DNA of 64,000 nucleotides from Elymus sibiricus (GCA_039707655.1 CM077666.1:284941166-285005165); one strand, 5' to 3'; counted from the first letter of the stretch, positions 1 through 10,927 are shown. The notes: generated by a model from the letters alone, not told the origin. Numbers and translations: made by a program.

Positions 1-207
1 CAAGACTTAATTATACATTACTCTCATCATAGTCGTGATGCTTACATGACATATTATTTAGACTAGTGCACTTCTCCATCCTCTTAGCATGCTGCGATCC
101 AAGGTCCACTACTCCCCATCTTAAAAAGAAGAAAAGAAACAGAGAATAAATATTTTACAGCTACACTCTCATAAAAGGTGACTGCGGTGCTGATGCCTAG
201 TCTGCTA

Positions 208-1002
208 TCACGGAGTGTTTGGAACATCGCAGGCCCTGCTGAGGGTAAGTCCCAGACGGGGTGCTGAAGACTCGACCTCCTCCTCCTCGGGTATGGTCTC
301 CAGTCGGGCAGCTGTCGATGTCATGCCTGCCCGTGGTGGTACTATACTCGTAGGCGGTGAAGCTCTAACCGGAGTGGGGGCAGCCAAGCGACTAGACTCA
401 TCGCTCGGGGATGTGTGTCGAATCGCGGAAAGGGTAGGAGGATCGTATGGTGGAGTCGGAATGCGAGAAGCGCGTGGTGAAGGAGAACGGAACTCACTCC
501 TACGAGGAACCCTCGCACGAGCCAAGTCCATCCGTGCGGCGAGATAGTCGTCCACCAGTGAGGTGAAGACTGACTCTAGAGCCATGATGTACTGGACAAG
601 GGGCTCAATCGCCTCGTCCCTTTCTCCCGCGGTGCAAGAGAAAGCATAGTGACTAGTGTATGGAACATGGCATGGGAGATAATGATAGGGACGTGTCTAC
701 ATGACTGGAAGAATGTCCCTAAGACGAGCGATGGCCTCTCGGGCAGCCATCTGGATTGCATGCCTCTCAGTAGGCATGACTCTCCCCATAAACCGATAGT
801 TGCGATGAGGCTCGGCATGTCCACCCCGAATATATACCGAGGCCTGGTACATAGTCAGGGTGTCCGAGATCCTGTCGGGATAGACTGTGTACTCCGGACG
901 GCTCGGAGATCCCATCGCGACCCTGGCGATGTAGATGAGAAGGCGGGAAAACCCCGCAGGCTCGTTGGCGAAAATCTGGGTCGGGCAGTTGCCGCCAGAC
1001 AT
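208..1002 (-). pseudogene. Unknown ORF downstream of the element A primer-binding site
   Basis: About 264 codons in one frame, opening at an ATG about 150 bp inside the primer-binding site and broken by one in-frame TAG near 676-678. I recognise no domain. The N-terminal half is mixed hydrophobic and polar with several aromatic residues (around YTVYPDRISDTL and YRFMGRVMPTERHA). The C-terminal third is Pro/Ser/Arg-rich, with an acidic patch (PEEEEVE) near the end, and looks disordered. It sits where gag should be. The ORF in the same place in F (32099-32479) has a similar N-terminal layout, and a C-terminal relic in E (20214-20478) resembles it. It may be a protein specific to these non-autonomous elements; function unknown. 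Start chosen as the first ATG with the best match to the F layout. Confidence 0.5.
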
Positions 1003-1152
1003 CTACAACAGTAGACAAAAAATCCAAATAGTCATATCATAAATATATGATGACCAAGTAAAATTTGTTACAATGCATGAGATGCTGCTAAAATTTGTTA
1101 GAACTGACTCTACTACTAGCGATCGCACCTAGGGCTTCCTACAGTCAGCATG

Positions 1153-1165
1153 GCTCTAATACCAA
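1153..1165 (-). other. Primer-binding site, element A
   Basis: On the minus strand it reads TTGGTATTAGAGC, one base away from the common plant iMet-tRNA primer-binding sequence TTGGTATCAGAGC seen in F. It lies 4 bp inside the LTR edge at 1170 and fixes the element orientation as minus. Confidence 0.8.
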
Positions 1166-1591
1166 GGTTTGTCGGGCCTGTTTCCGAAATAAATCACGGA
1201 ATAGCCTCAAGTCACACCAGCCCCAAGATCAGAACAACTGGTGGACTCCCCTGATATAGATATCCAGTACATACATAATATTACACAAGGTTGAGCCAGA
1301 GTGCTCAACATTTATTACAGACTTGTCATTATATGATGGTGGCGGTATAATACAGTGGTGTGGTGATGTTACAACACTGATACAATAAAGTAAAGCCAAG
1401 TGTCAGTGTGAGGCTTGACTATTTTTATTAGTGGGGCGGAAGCACTGCGGATGATACACGTGGTAGACTCCAACACCACAAGGTGACTGACTGGGAACAC
1501 CTCTAAGCGTTGGGCTCGCTAGTGCACTCTTCCTCCATAAGATCGTCTTCATCCAGGTCTGGCCAAATTACCAAGCCAGGGACAAGCCAGT

Positions 1592-1611
1592 GAGTACATT
1601 TGAATGTACTC
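1592..1611 (-). other. Conserved LTR hairpin, element A
   Basis: GAGTACAT and ATGTACTC form a perfect 8-bp stem around a 4-base loop, about 420 bp from the LTR 3' edge. The same hairpin, with a 6-bp stem, occupies the equivalent place in both F LTRs and the E 3' LTR. Confidence 0.7.
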
Positions 1612-1789
1612 GCAAACATTATGAACAAAAGATATACCGAATGCAATAGAGTGCATATGATCATGATGGACTAATTTATATGCATATGTTGACCGAAATT
1701 AAAGCATAGTATGATAAATATCAATATGGTGTAGATGGCTAAATATATCATTTTAATAATAAACCAAGAAAATAAAATGGATCATAGGG

Positions 1790-2012
1790 CATTAGACCGC
1801 CCGAGGATTCCAAGAAAATAAAAATGGAACATCGGGCGTTAGACCGCCCGAGGATTCCAAGATAAATGCCAAACGGGTGTCTGAATGCGACGCCTCGAGA
1901 TGTCTTGAAAAGAAATGCCAAACGGGTGTCTGAATGCGACGCCTCGAGAGGTCTTGAAAAGAAATGCCAAACGGGTGTCTGAATGCGACGCCTCGAGAGG
2001 TCTTGAAAAGAA
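1790..2012 (-). repeat. Two adjacent short tandem arrays in the A LTR
   Basis: A unit beginning TTAGACCGCCCGAGG occurs at 1792 and 1839 (period 47). It is followed by three copies of a 49-bp unit starting AAATGCCAAACGGG at 1864, 1913 and 1962. The 49-bp copies differ at very few positions, so they arose recently relative to the LTR. Confidence 0.9.
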
Positions 2013-3337
2013 ATGAGTATCCAGGTGGCACAACCATCCCAAGAGATACTCAAGGTTACACATAAGAGAAAAAGGTTAGTCCATAGTAATATTCATGTTA
2101 ACAATAATATTCATGATAGCATCCGTTGTGATAATAATCATCCTGCAAAAGTGAATCATGCTCAATTTTAATTATTTCCTCCGAAGACCGACACCGGGAC
2201 CGACACTTGACCCTTCCCAGCTAACGTCCTTGACCGTGGACACGGCTATTCGAATAGGTTTAACTCTGCATAGGTTGTACTCTTTACCCACATGTATAGG
2301 ATTTCTCTAGCCAACCTCGAAACGTTGACTAATTCCAATCACGGTTTTTGGGTTGAAAACACACCTAACCAGCACACACCAGATTAACTTTCCTGATGCC
2401 AGGAATCACCCAAAGCGTCGTTCAAGAAAAACTCTTAGACGGGGAGACCGCCGTCTCGAATAGCATGGGATCACAATTTATAACATGCGCAAATACAAGG
2501 GGTGCCCCCCTCTCGGCCCAGCCGGATACACCCATGCCCCCTGACCCGATGACTGGCATTAGTCCATGGCCATGGAACCCTCATCATGGCCCCTCTATGT
2601 GGTGTGTACTTGGAAAGGGGTTAGCAACTTACTAAGCCGTACTCCCCTCACGGGAAGACAAGTGGCAGCACTACTTTTTGCTAGGCATGACGGAACAAGA
2701 CTCGAGTACCTGTAGTAATGAGAGTTTTAAGTCCAGGGACCTTTCTGCAAATAAAACAGCTACTTTCGGGTCCCTGTAGTTATAATAGAAAACGCTTCGG
2801 GCAGGAATATGCTTTCCAGTTTAGAAAACGTACTGAGGCAAAAACGCTTTTCGAAATAAGCAGAAAAGAATAAAACACTGACGGGTGGGGTCCACCCGTC
2901 AGGTTCAAATTTGAACGCGCTTGCGCGTGTGTACAGAGAGGGGGAGGCGATCGCCGGGGTTTCAGGAGGCGGCGATGGTATGGGTGTACTCGGGGGAGTG
3001 TTCCGGGTCGGTGGGTGGTGGTGGTGGCCGCCAACGAGCACCGTGGTGACGGCGGTGTCAACTCCGGCGAACGACGGCGTCGGGTGGTGGTGGATCTCGT
3101 CGGAGAGAGCTCGGACGTCAAATTGATGCGCGGGATGCATGAGGTGGAGTGGTAGGAGGTGACTGGCGAGTTTTGAGAGGCGGAGGTGGACGAATGGCGA
3201 TGTGGTGCTTACGGAGGCAGTGGCGGATCGAGCGGCCGGAGTCGGGGAAGAAGGCTTCCCTGAGCTCGTCCGACTCCTCTGGGCGGCGATTGGGGATGGG
3301 TGGAGGTGCGGTGAGTGTAGAACGGAGCTCGGGGCAT

Positions 3338-3347
3338 CCTTTTATAG
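3338..3347 (-). promoter_or_regulatory. Probable LTR TATA box, element A
   Basis: Reads CCTATAAAAGG on the minus strand, inside the GC-rich part of the LTR and upstream of the R/U5-like blocks. Position and orientation fit transcription of A. No experimental start site is visible. Confidence 0.5.
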
Positions 3348-4595
3348 GCCAGGCGGAGATGACCGGAGCGGAGTGGATCACGGCAGAGTAATTCCGGCCG
3401 GTGAGGTTGGTTGAGCTGATCGGCTTGGACGGTGGTCATCAATGAGGTCGGTGAAGTCTTCTCGAAGTGCCAGCACGACGGTCCTCGAGCTCTATCCACT
3501 ATCCCGATGCTGGGCTCCCATATGGCCATGGCGGGCGACGAGCAGCTCCGGCGACTGACAGGCGGGCTCGGTTGGTTTTGGACGGTGCGTGAGAGCTGCG
3601 GAGAGAGTGCCGCATGGAGAGGAGGTAGGAGGGAGCGTTGAGGGGGAGTGATGGCCCGTCGGTGGCCGTGCTGATCGCCTCGGTCCGCCGTGGCTAAGGA
3701 CGGCGGCTGTTCCACCGGCCTACCATCGGCCAGGCGACGGTGAGCGGCTGGCGAGAGGGCCCCGAGGGCGATGCATTGAAGAGCAGCAACAACGCCGTGA
3801 AGGAGAGGGGAAGGAGTGGAGTGCACGGCATCGATCTTCCTCTCTGAATTCTGAATTTTCCGAATTTTTGACAGTGGTGAACAGTGCACAGAAGGTGTTT
3901 GATGAAATGCTAGATGGCCCTGGGCATTTTTGGAATTTCTGAATTTTTTTGTAGTGAGTTACTGATGCATAACAAAGGTGCTGGCAAAGTTTCAGAATTT
4001 TTGGAGTAGTTTTGATTAGGTTTGAGCAAAGAATTTGAATCTGGTCCAAATTTCATTTGAGTGAAATTTGAAAATTTTGAGCTATGGATCAGAAGGTTTT
4101 TGGTGAAATGGAGTGTGCGTACTGTCATGTAGTTGGGATAATTTTTGTGGGTGCAGAAGAGCTAAGGAATTTATAGTTCCTTTGTAAATCAAAAGAACTA
4201 GGAATAAATGGAATTCTAGTTTTGGAATTTGCTAAATATGGTAAATAATATTTTTGTGGAGAGAGGAAGTATTGGGTACTGTTCTAGGGTGAGAGGATAG
4301 CTCGGATGATAATTTGAAAATGACAGATGAATTTTTTTGAGAATTTTCTAAATGTTTGAAAAAGATGAAATGGACCATTTCTTTGAAATAATTCACTATT
4401 CAGAGAGTTTTCTAAAAGAAAAGATTTTTGGTCCTACATCAGAAACCATTTTAAATTTTTTAGAATACCTATTGAAAACTTAAAAATGACTTTCAAAACA
4501 AAAGAAAGAGAGAAATAGAGCCATAGTAATCCAGAGTATTTTCTTTTAAAGAAAAGATTTTGAAAATCAAAAGACAATATTTTTGGGGTGTTACA

Positions 4596-6302
4596 TTACA
4601 TACTTGAGGTGCTCTCCGGTGGGTGCGATAAGCAGCACTCCGGCACCTGCGCCTTGCAGCGAGAAGGCACCGTCAAAGTACATGATCCATTCTTTAGTTG
4701 TTTCTTTGCCGGGGAGAGCTGATTCTTGAATCTCTTCGTCTTGCGTTGGCATCCATTCTGCAATGAACTCCGCCAAGGCTCTGCTCTGAATAGTTGAAGT
4801 GCTGTCAAACTTGAGTGCAAAACTCGACAACTCCAACGCCCACTCTACTATCCTGCCGGTTGCATCTGAATTTCTCAAAATGCGCTGCAACGGAAAGCGA
4901 GTGACGACGGTAATCTCATGTGCTTGAAAGTAATGGCGCAGCTTCCTCGAGGCCATGAGAAGACTGAAAAGCAATTTTTGCACACCAGAGTACCTTGACC
5001 TAGCCCCCTGCAAAAGGGAGCTTACAAAGTAAACTGGGCGCTGCACCAACTTCTTTTTGGGCACTATCTGTTGATTTGCTTCATTTGCTTGCGCTGCTTC
5101 TGATTTATCGGCACCAGACTTTGCCGGAGAAGATTCCAGCTTGTAGTTTGGCGGGCTTCCCGCTGCTGCTTCTTCATCATCAACTTCCCTCTATGCCACT
5201 AATGGAGCACTGACCACTTGATTTGTCACCGCCAAGTATAGCAGCAACGGTTCTTGTGGCTTAGGCGCAACTAGTGTTGGCACAGAGGAGAGGTATCTTT
5301 TCAAATCCTGTAGCGCGGTCTCCGCTTCCGGAATCCATTTCATTGGACCTACCTTTTTCAAAATCTTGAAAAATGGCAAGGCGCACTCGGCAGACTTTGA
5401 AATGAACCTACTCAATGCAGCCACATAGCCGGCAAGACACCGCACATCCTTGACGTGCTTGGGTGCTTCGATTTGCTCAATAGCTTTGATCTTGTCGGGA
5501 TTAGCTTCAATTCCTCGTTGAGATACAAAGAACCCGAGAAGCTTGCCGGATGGAATGCCAAACACACACTTCTCGGGGTTGAGCTTCAGATTGATCTTGC
5601 GCAGATTCACAAATGTCTCTTCTAGATCTTGAATGAGGGTTGATTTGTCCTTGGTTTTGACCACTATATCATCCATGTATGCTTCTACATTTCTGTGTAG
5701 TTGGGGCTCAAAACCGATTTGGACAGCTCTTGCAAAGGTTGAACCAGCACTCTTTAATCTGAAAGGCATACGCACGAAGCAGTATGTTCCACATGGAGTA
5801 ATGAATGCGGTTTTCTCCTCATCCTCCTTGGCCATACAAATCTAATGATAACCAGAATATGCATCAAGAAAAGAGAGTAAATCGCAGCCGGCAGTAGAGT
5901 CAACAATTTGATCAATGCGTAGCAAGGGAAAAGGATCGTTTGGACATGCTTTGTTGATATCAGTATAGTCAATACAAAGTCTCCATTTTCCATTTGCTTT
6001 GCGTACTACAAAATGATTTGCCAACCACGTTGGATGTAGCACACCTCTAACTAAACCAGCTGCTTCCAGCTTCTTTATTTCTTTGGCAATGAATTGCTGC
6101 CGTTCCAAAGCTTGCTTCCTGACCTTCTGCTTGACGGGCCAAGCATGAGGATAGACGGCAAGGTGGTGCTCAATTACCTCCCTGGGAACGCCGGGGATGT
6201 CAGATGGTTGCCATGCAAACACATCGACATTCGCCCGCAGGAAGGCAATGAGCGCGCTTTCCTATTTGCTGTCAAGGGAGGCACAGACAGTAGCAACCTT
6301 CT
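4596..6302 (-). pseudogene. pol: Element B: Ty3/gypsy (Tat lineage) RT-RNase H fragment
   Basis: Reading right to left: a short linker, then the RT start (VFAWQPSDIPGVPRE), palm motifs FLDAYSGYH and the catalytic YMDDIVV (about 5670), the connection domain, RNase H (about 4970-5060), then the start of a second RNase H-like domain (YFDGAF...GAGAG) cut off at 4596 by the LTR of A. The frame is broken by TAG at 6262-6264 (just before RT) and at 5842-5844, both where relatives have Gln, and by a frame change near 5190. Left edge: insertion of A. Right edge: the LTR of C, at the protease-RT linker. Protein style matches the PR-RT linker of C, so B and C may be one family. A dead copy; nothing suggests expression. 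Confidence 0.88.
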
Positions 6303-6805
6303 TGATGGCTAGGCTTGCCGGAGTTTACCAAGATCAAGATTCAAGACCCAGTTACAGAAGCTACTGGGAGAAGATCAAGACGAAGCATCAATAAGTACTT
6401 GACTAGTACTGAAGATGAAGGCATTGCTTGCCGGCAAGATTCGAGCCGGCAAGATGAAGGCCCGGCAAGCTTTCACTAGCTCGTCAGCGCTCCACCTCAC
6501 CGAGCAGCTAGTCGCTAATCGGTGAGGTGTCGACCGCGCAGGTAGTTTGGTGAGACTTGTCGGAGCATGTGTCAGCCTGCTGGAAGGAGATTTAACTTTA
6601 ATGACACCCATCTAGGAGGCGTGTCAAGATAATATGAGGTAGCTGGGCGAGCGGTGCAGGAACCTTGCTGGGGCTCCTCCTCCACATGACACCTAACGAC
6701 ACATTTAATGCTTTTGTCCTAAACCGGTAGAGTTAGGTATGATAGCACTATTTGCTATCTAATCAACTTGTAATGACTGTTTTGCCACTGTGGTTACCCC
6801 TTGAG

Positions 6806-6814
6806 CTATAAAAG
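6806..6814 (+). promoter_or_regulatory. LTR TATA box, element C
   Basis: CTATAAAAG followed by GAGGGCCAGGGC. A textbook plant TATA context about 290 bp before the LTR end, in the element's own orientation. Confidence 0.65.
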
Positions 6815-6961
6815 GAGGGCCAGGGCAACCTTTACAAGGATCGATCCTTAGACACTCTAGCTCACTTTGCATGCGTAGCTGCTTCCCTCTGCTCCTTGCC
6901 GGGACGAAGCACACCTTGTACTTGAGCTCTCCACATATAATACACCAAAGCAGGAGTAGGG

Positions 6962-6996
6962 TTTTACACCTCGCGGTGGCCCGAACCTGGGTAAAA
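6962..6996 (+). other. R/U5 stem-loop, element C
   Basis: TTTTAC at the 5' side pairs with GTAAAA at the 3' side. Inside, CACC and GGTG can form an inner hairpin, followed by the unpaired conserved segment CCCGAACCTGG. The same arrangement occurs in D and H (see findings). Confidence 0.6.
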
Positions 6997-7100
6997 ACCT
7001 TTGCGTTCTTTGCTGATTCTGCTCTTTGTGTTTGTGCATTCCCCTAGTCGAACTGCAAAGGGGCTAGATGGCCCCATAGATGGTCGTACGCACGACATCT

Positions 7101-7120
7101 TTGGCGCGCCAGGTAGGGGG
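7101..7120 (+). other. Primer-binding site, element C
   Basis: TTGGCGCGCCAGGTAGGGG directly follows the LTR, the primer-binding form common in grass Tat-lineage gypsy elements. I do not assign the tRNA. Confidence 0.75.
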
Positions 7121-7179
7121 ATCACTTGCGCGAATCTGAATCAGCAGTTTGCGCGTCAATCTCATCTTCATCTTCTGTG

Positions 7180-9315
7180 ATGGCGCCCAACAAGAAGGGC
7201 ACGTCTGCAGCTGCTCCATCGACCTCCAAGGCTCCATCACATACACCCGCAGGCGGTGGGCACGATCTGGCTGGCGCAGGCGGCGTAGGTGGAGCGGAGG
7301 GCGTCACTGATGCAGGCGGTGCAGGAGGCGTAGCTAGCACCGGTGGCGCAGGCGGAGCGCGCAACACCAACTCCCAGCTTCCTCACCATTCTGGTGATCG
7401 AAGCCATGTCGGCGCAGGCGGCGCGGATGGCCCACTCCCGCCTCCTCGGCGCACCCACCAGCGAAACAACCGGAGCAACACCGTCTGATCCGGCGCGAGC
7501 CAAGATCCTGGTGCTGCGGATTCCAAGGATGCTGCGTCAGGACACACACTACGACCATCGCATGATGGGCGCGACGTGGCTCCGAACGGCGCAGGCGGCT
7601 CCGGTCGACAGCGTCTGCATGGCAGGACGCCTGTTGATCAACCTCAAGATCTTCAGGCACCACCTCCGCCACGACAGCCCAGTGTTGAGCATGCGCCGCG
7701 GCAGCAAGATCGCAATGGCGCTCCTACTGGCTCTGCCAGGAGTAGAGCGACGTCGCATTCTTCGCTCCCAGCCATGCCAGCCACAGCAGCAGAGGCGATG
7801 GCGCGAGCCCAGATGCTGTTAAACTTTCCTCCGATAGAAGACAAGATGGATGAGTGGAGAGCCACCATTCAAAGCCTCGTTGGATTTGCCAAAGCCAGCA
7901 AATCACAGCAGGCGGGACCATCTCAGTGTCCGCAAACAGCACCAGTAGCTCCAACTGGTGGCCGTGTTGAAGGTGCTACGCCAACGGTGCAATCACCTCC
8001 GCGGCAACAACGTCAACATCAACAACAACTGCGGCAAACTCAGCGATCCTTCGAGCCCGATGAGATGTCGATGTCCTCTTCAGATCCGCGAGCGCGACAA
8101 GATCAGCGGCGAGTGCTGCATGATAGGTGGGTGGAGGATGCCTGTACTACTATTGAATGGCGCCGGGAGGCGCGCCATCAGTCTGATGCACGCAACGGCC
8201 CAGTCGTTGATGAGCCTGCGCCCGAGGCTGGCGGGTATCTGCCTTACGAGGTCGGATGCCCAGCTTTCACTCGTGAGCTGTGGCAAGTCCACTGGCCGTC
8301 TGTCTGGGCCTTCAAGCCAGAAGTACTAGAGAAGTACGACGGCAAACTGAACCCGGCAGAGTTCTTGGGTATTTACACGATTGCCGTACAAGCTGCCGGG
8401 GGAAGAGATGAGAAGATTCTCGTCAACTACTTTCCATTGGTGCTCAAGCCCAATGTGAGGTCTTGGCTGATGAACTTGCCGGAGAACTCCATTTCTTCGT
8501 GGTCTGATCTTTGCAACGAGTTTATTGGTGCTTTTGTCGGAGGCCACAAGGCTCCCGGTCAGCCCAGCGACCTGCAAGTGATCCCGCAGAGGGATGGTGA
8601 AAGTTTACGCAAGTATATCCAGAGATTCAGCCGAGTGTACCGCAATATTCCAGATGTGCACCCCGTAGCAGTCATTGCTGCCTTTCACACGAATGTGCGC
8701 AATCGAAGGATGCGGGAAAAGATGAACATCAAGCTGCCGAAGACCGTCAACGAGCTCTATACGTTGGCGGATAAGTGTGCACGTGCTGAAGAGGGGAGGA
8801 GGCTCCCTGGGGAAGATGCAGGTGCAGAAGTTGACTCAGAAGATGACGACGCCGCCACCCCGAAAAAGAAGGGCAGGAAGCGCAACAGGAAGCGCAAAGG
8901 CAAAACTATTATGGCTGTTGAGGGCTCCGGCAACTCTGATTCCGCCAAGAAAGCCAAGACAGAGAGCTCCGGCAAGGAGGCCGCTGTATGCGCCGCTTGT
9001 CAGGAGGCGGCGGCAAACGAGAAGGCCGGCAAGTCTGACGGACCATATTGCAAGATCCACCGCACTAAAGGTCACGACCTCCAAGAGTGCCGGCAGGTCG
9101 AGCAACTTGCTAAAAAACAGAAAGCTGAATATGAAAAGCGCGACAAGGAGAAGGGCCAGGATGGTGCTGGCGGATCTGGCAAAAGAGCCCGTGGTGGTCG
9201 AGGAGGCCGCCGCGGCAAGGCCAAGCAGCAAAAAGAGAAGCCTGCTAGAGGCCGTGAAAAGAAAGAGGATGATGATGCAAGTGATGAGGAGGACGATGGA
9301 GAGTCCAGTGAATAG
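7180..9315 (+). pseudogene. gag: gag of element C
   Basis: One frame of about 711 codons from an ATG 60 bp after the primer-binding site, with a single TGA at 7486-7488. Residues 1-100 are Gly/Ala-rich; about 100-370 low-complexity Gln/Pro/Arg; about 375-540 the retrotransposon gag core (around YDGKLNPAEFL, VRSWLMNLPENSISSW, LRKYIQRFSRVYRNIPD); then a Lys/Arg-rich nuclear-signal-like stretch; a zinc knuckle of CHHC type (C-x2-H-x4-H-x4-C, 9050-9091); and a basic-acidic tail. This is the capsid and nucleocapsid precursor that packages the element RNA in cytoplasmic particles. Only one nonsense codon in over 2 kb makes it the best-preserved gag here. The protease follows in the same frame after the TAG at 9313. 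Confidence 0.9.
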
Positions 9316-10084
9316 GAATTCCAGAAGGCAACTGAGGCCATGTGTATTGACGGGGGTGCATCTTTGCATTCTTCTCACCGCCAACTCAAGCAGTCGGTGC
9401 GTGAGGTCAACGCAGTGGAACCGGCAATGGGCGTGCAGAAGCCGCTCAAATGGTCACACACGCCTATCATTTTTTATGCCGAGGACCACCCTGATCGCAT
9501 AACTGCGGTCGGGTGTTTGCCGTTGTTGGTTTCACCAACAATATGCAACCTCTAGGTCACAAAAATGTTAGTTGACGGTGGGGCTGGTCTAAACTAGATT
9601 TCACCAGAGGTAATCAAGAGGCTGCAGATTCCTGATGAGGAACTCGAGAAAACTGGTACGTTTCAAGGAGTGAACCCAGGAAGGAGCCAGCCCAAAGGAA
9701 ATATCACTTTGCCGGTGACATTTGGCGGGGAACTGAATAACAGAATAGAGAAAGTTGTTATTGATGTCGTCAAGATCCCCTTGCCGTATCCCATTATGCT
9801 TACAACACGTTGAAAATGCCAGGGCCGATGGGTGTCATAACCATCAACTCTGACAAGAAAGATGCAGTTATCTGCCTTGACAAGATGTACAGAGAGGCGG
9901 CTGCAGCATCTGCTGCCAAAGCACCCGCTCCTGCCAACGAGAAAAAGAAAAGCAAGAAGAGCGGCAAGACTTCTGACAAGTCTTTCAAGAAGCGCACTTC
10001 TTCGGAGTGCTGCGCGCCTGTTGAGGATTTGCTGGAGAGCTCTACCGCCAAGAAGTCCAAAGCTACTCCACCAGCAACAAAGAA
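9316..10084 (+). pseudogene. Protease region of element C
   Basis: After the gag stop the frame continues into a conserved spacer (CIDGGASLHSSH), then the aspartic protease active-site motif MLVDGGAGLN at about 9565-9595. A TAG follows immediately, then a conserved block (ISPEVIKRLQIPDEELE, TFQGVNPGRSQPKG). A frame-changing deletion near 9800 removes the usual residues between LPY and YNTLKMPGPMG. The reading then continues through a Lys-rich linker to about 10084, where D is inserted. The linker resumes at 16661. Protease would cut gag-pol in the particle; this copy is inactive because of the stop and deletion. Confidence 0.85.
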
Positions 10085-10570
10085 TGTCGGGGATATAACT
10101 CCATGATATGACCCGGCTCATGACGTTAAGTCGCCATGGACTTAAGTCATCTCTGACGTTAAGTCATCTCAGGACTTAAGTCATCCCTGACGTTAAGCCG
10201 CCCTGAGACTTAAGTCATCTCTGGGCTTAAGCCGCCCTGAGACTTAGTCATTTCCGGAGATGAGTCCTGAAGATGAGTCCTGAAGATGAGCCCCGAAGAT
10301 GAGACCCGGCCTGCTACAGTGCCAGGAAGTTAACCCGGACTGCTACAGTACCAGGAAGTTAACCCGGCCTGCTACAGTGCCAGGAAGTTAACCCGGCCTG
10401 CTATAGTGCCAGGAAGTTAACCCGGCCTGCTACAGTGCCCGGACGAGGTTCCGTCAAGAAAGAGTCAAGATACAAGATGGAGACCCTTTAACTTGGAAGA
10501 CACGGATGATTTAGAGTAGGACTCCAATCACGGGTATAACCCGGAATCTCATGTAAGCCAGGGACTCACC

Positions 10571-10579
10571 TATATATAA
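10571..10579 (+). promoter_or_regulatory. LTR TATA box, element D (5' copy)
   Basis: TATATATAA followed by AGGGAG, in element orientation. The identical 3' copy is at 16324-16333. Confidence 0.65.
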
Positions 10580-10762
10580 AGGGAGTTCTGGGCAGTTAGA
10601 GGGACAAGTTTTTAGAGGTTAAGATAGACAGATGAGTCTCGAGACAGATGTTCTGGCAGGTCTAGAGACAGACGTTTTGATAGCTCTCGAGACAGAGTCA
10701 GGGAAACAACACCCTTGTAATCGAGACTATGATCATCAATATCAATCAAGCAGGATGTAGGC

Positions 10763-10799
10763 TTTTACCTCCACCGCGAGGGGCCGAACCTGGGTAAAA
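10763..10799 (+). other. R/U5 stem-loop, element D (5' copy)
   Basis: Outer stem TTTTACC with GGTAAAA; inner CCTC with GAGG; conserved single-stranded GGCCGAACCTGG. Second copy at 16516-16552. Confidence 0.6.
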
Positions 10800-10908
10800 C
10801 TCGCGTCTTCTCGATTCCGATCAACCCCGTTCAAGCTACTACCTAGTTGCGATGGCCTCACGACCAAGCCCTTTCACAAGGGCATCTGCCGTGACAAGAC
10901 CTCGACAG

Positions 10909-10927
10909 TTGGCGCCCACCGTGGGGC
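10909..10927 (+). other. Primer-binding site, element D
   Basis: TTGGCGCCCACCGTGGGGC one base after the LTR, the second common Tat-lineage primer-binding form, different from that of C. Confidence 0.8.

Larger units (their letters stand above)
1..4595 (-). mobile_element. Element A: long-LTR Ty3/gypsy-type element (partial)
   Basis: The right part of a minus-strand LTR retrotransposon. Its 5' LTR (1170-4595) ends beside an iMet-type primer-binding site, and the internal region continues leftwards off the window. The outer LTR edge interrupts the RNase H reading frame of fragment B, and the sequence there reads TTACA twice in a row, consistent with a 5-bp target duplication whose partner lies outside the window. 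LTR blocks shared with E and F (the hairpin near the 3' end and the 2190-2300 block) place A in the same superfamily. No gag or pol is visible in the part present. Family name not assigned. Confidence 0.8.
1170..4595 (-). repeat. 5' LTR of element A (3426 bp)
   Basis: On its own strand the LTR begins TGTAACACCCC (at 4595) and ends CCGACA (at 1170), the TG...CA boundaries of an LTR. It contains a GC-rich promoter region with a TATA box at 3338-3347, a block at about 2190-2300 also found in E and F, two short tandem arrays at 1790-2012, and a hairpin at 1592-1611. The short ORFs inside it have no recognisable domain. The partner LTR is outside the window. Confidence 0.85.
6303..7097 (+). repeat. 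5' LTR of element C (about 795 bp)
   Basis: Ends CACGACA 3 bp before the primer-binding site. It carries a TATA box at 6806, and a conserved R/U5 stem-loop at 6962-6996 that also occurs in D and H. The start is inferred from the break in B coding sequence near 6300. No second copy is present, so it could not be checked by alignment. Confidence 0.75.
10085..10907 (+). repeat. 5' LTR of element D (823 bp)
   Basis: Begins TGTCGGGGATATAAC and ends GACCTCGACA. It contains five copies of a 29-bp unit (CCCGGCCTGCTACAGTGCC...) at about 10306-10440, and an extra 13-bp GATGAGTCCTGAA unit just before them. TATA box at 10571; R/U5 stem-loop at 10763-10799. Confidence 0.95.
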
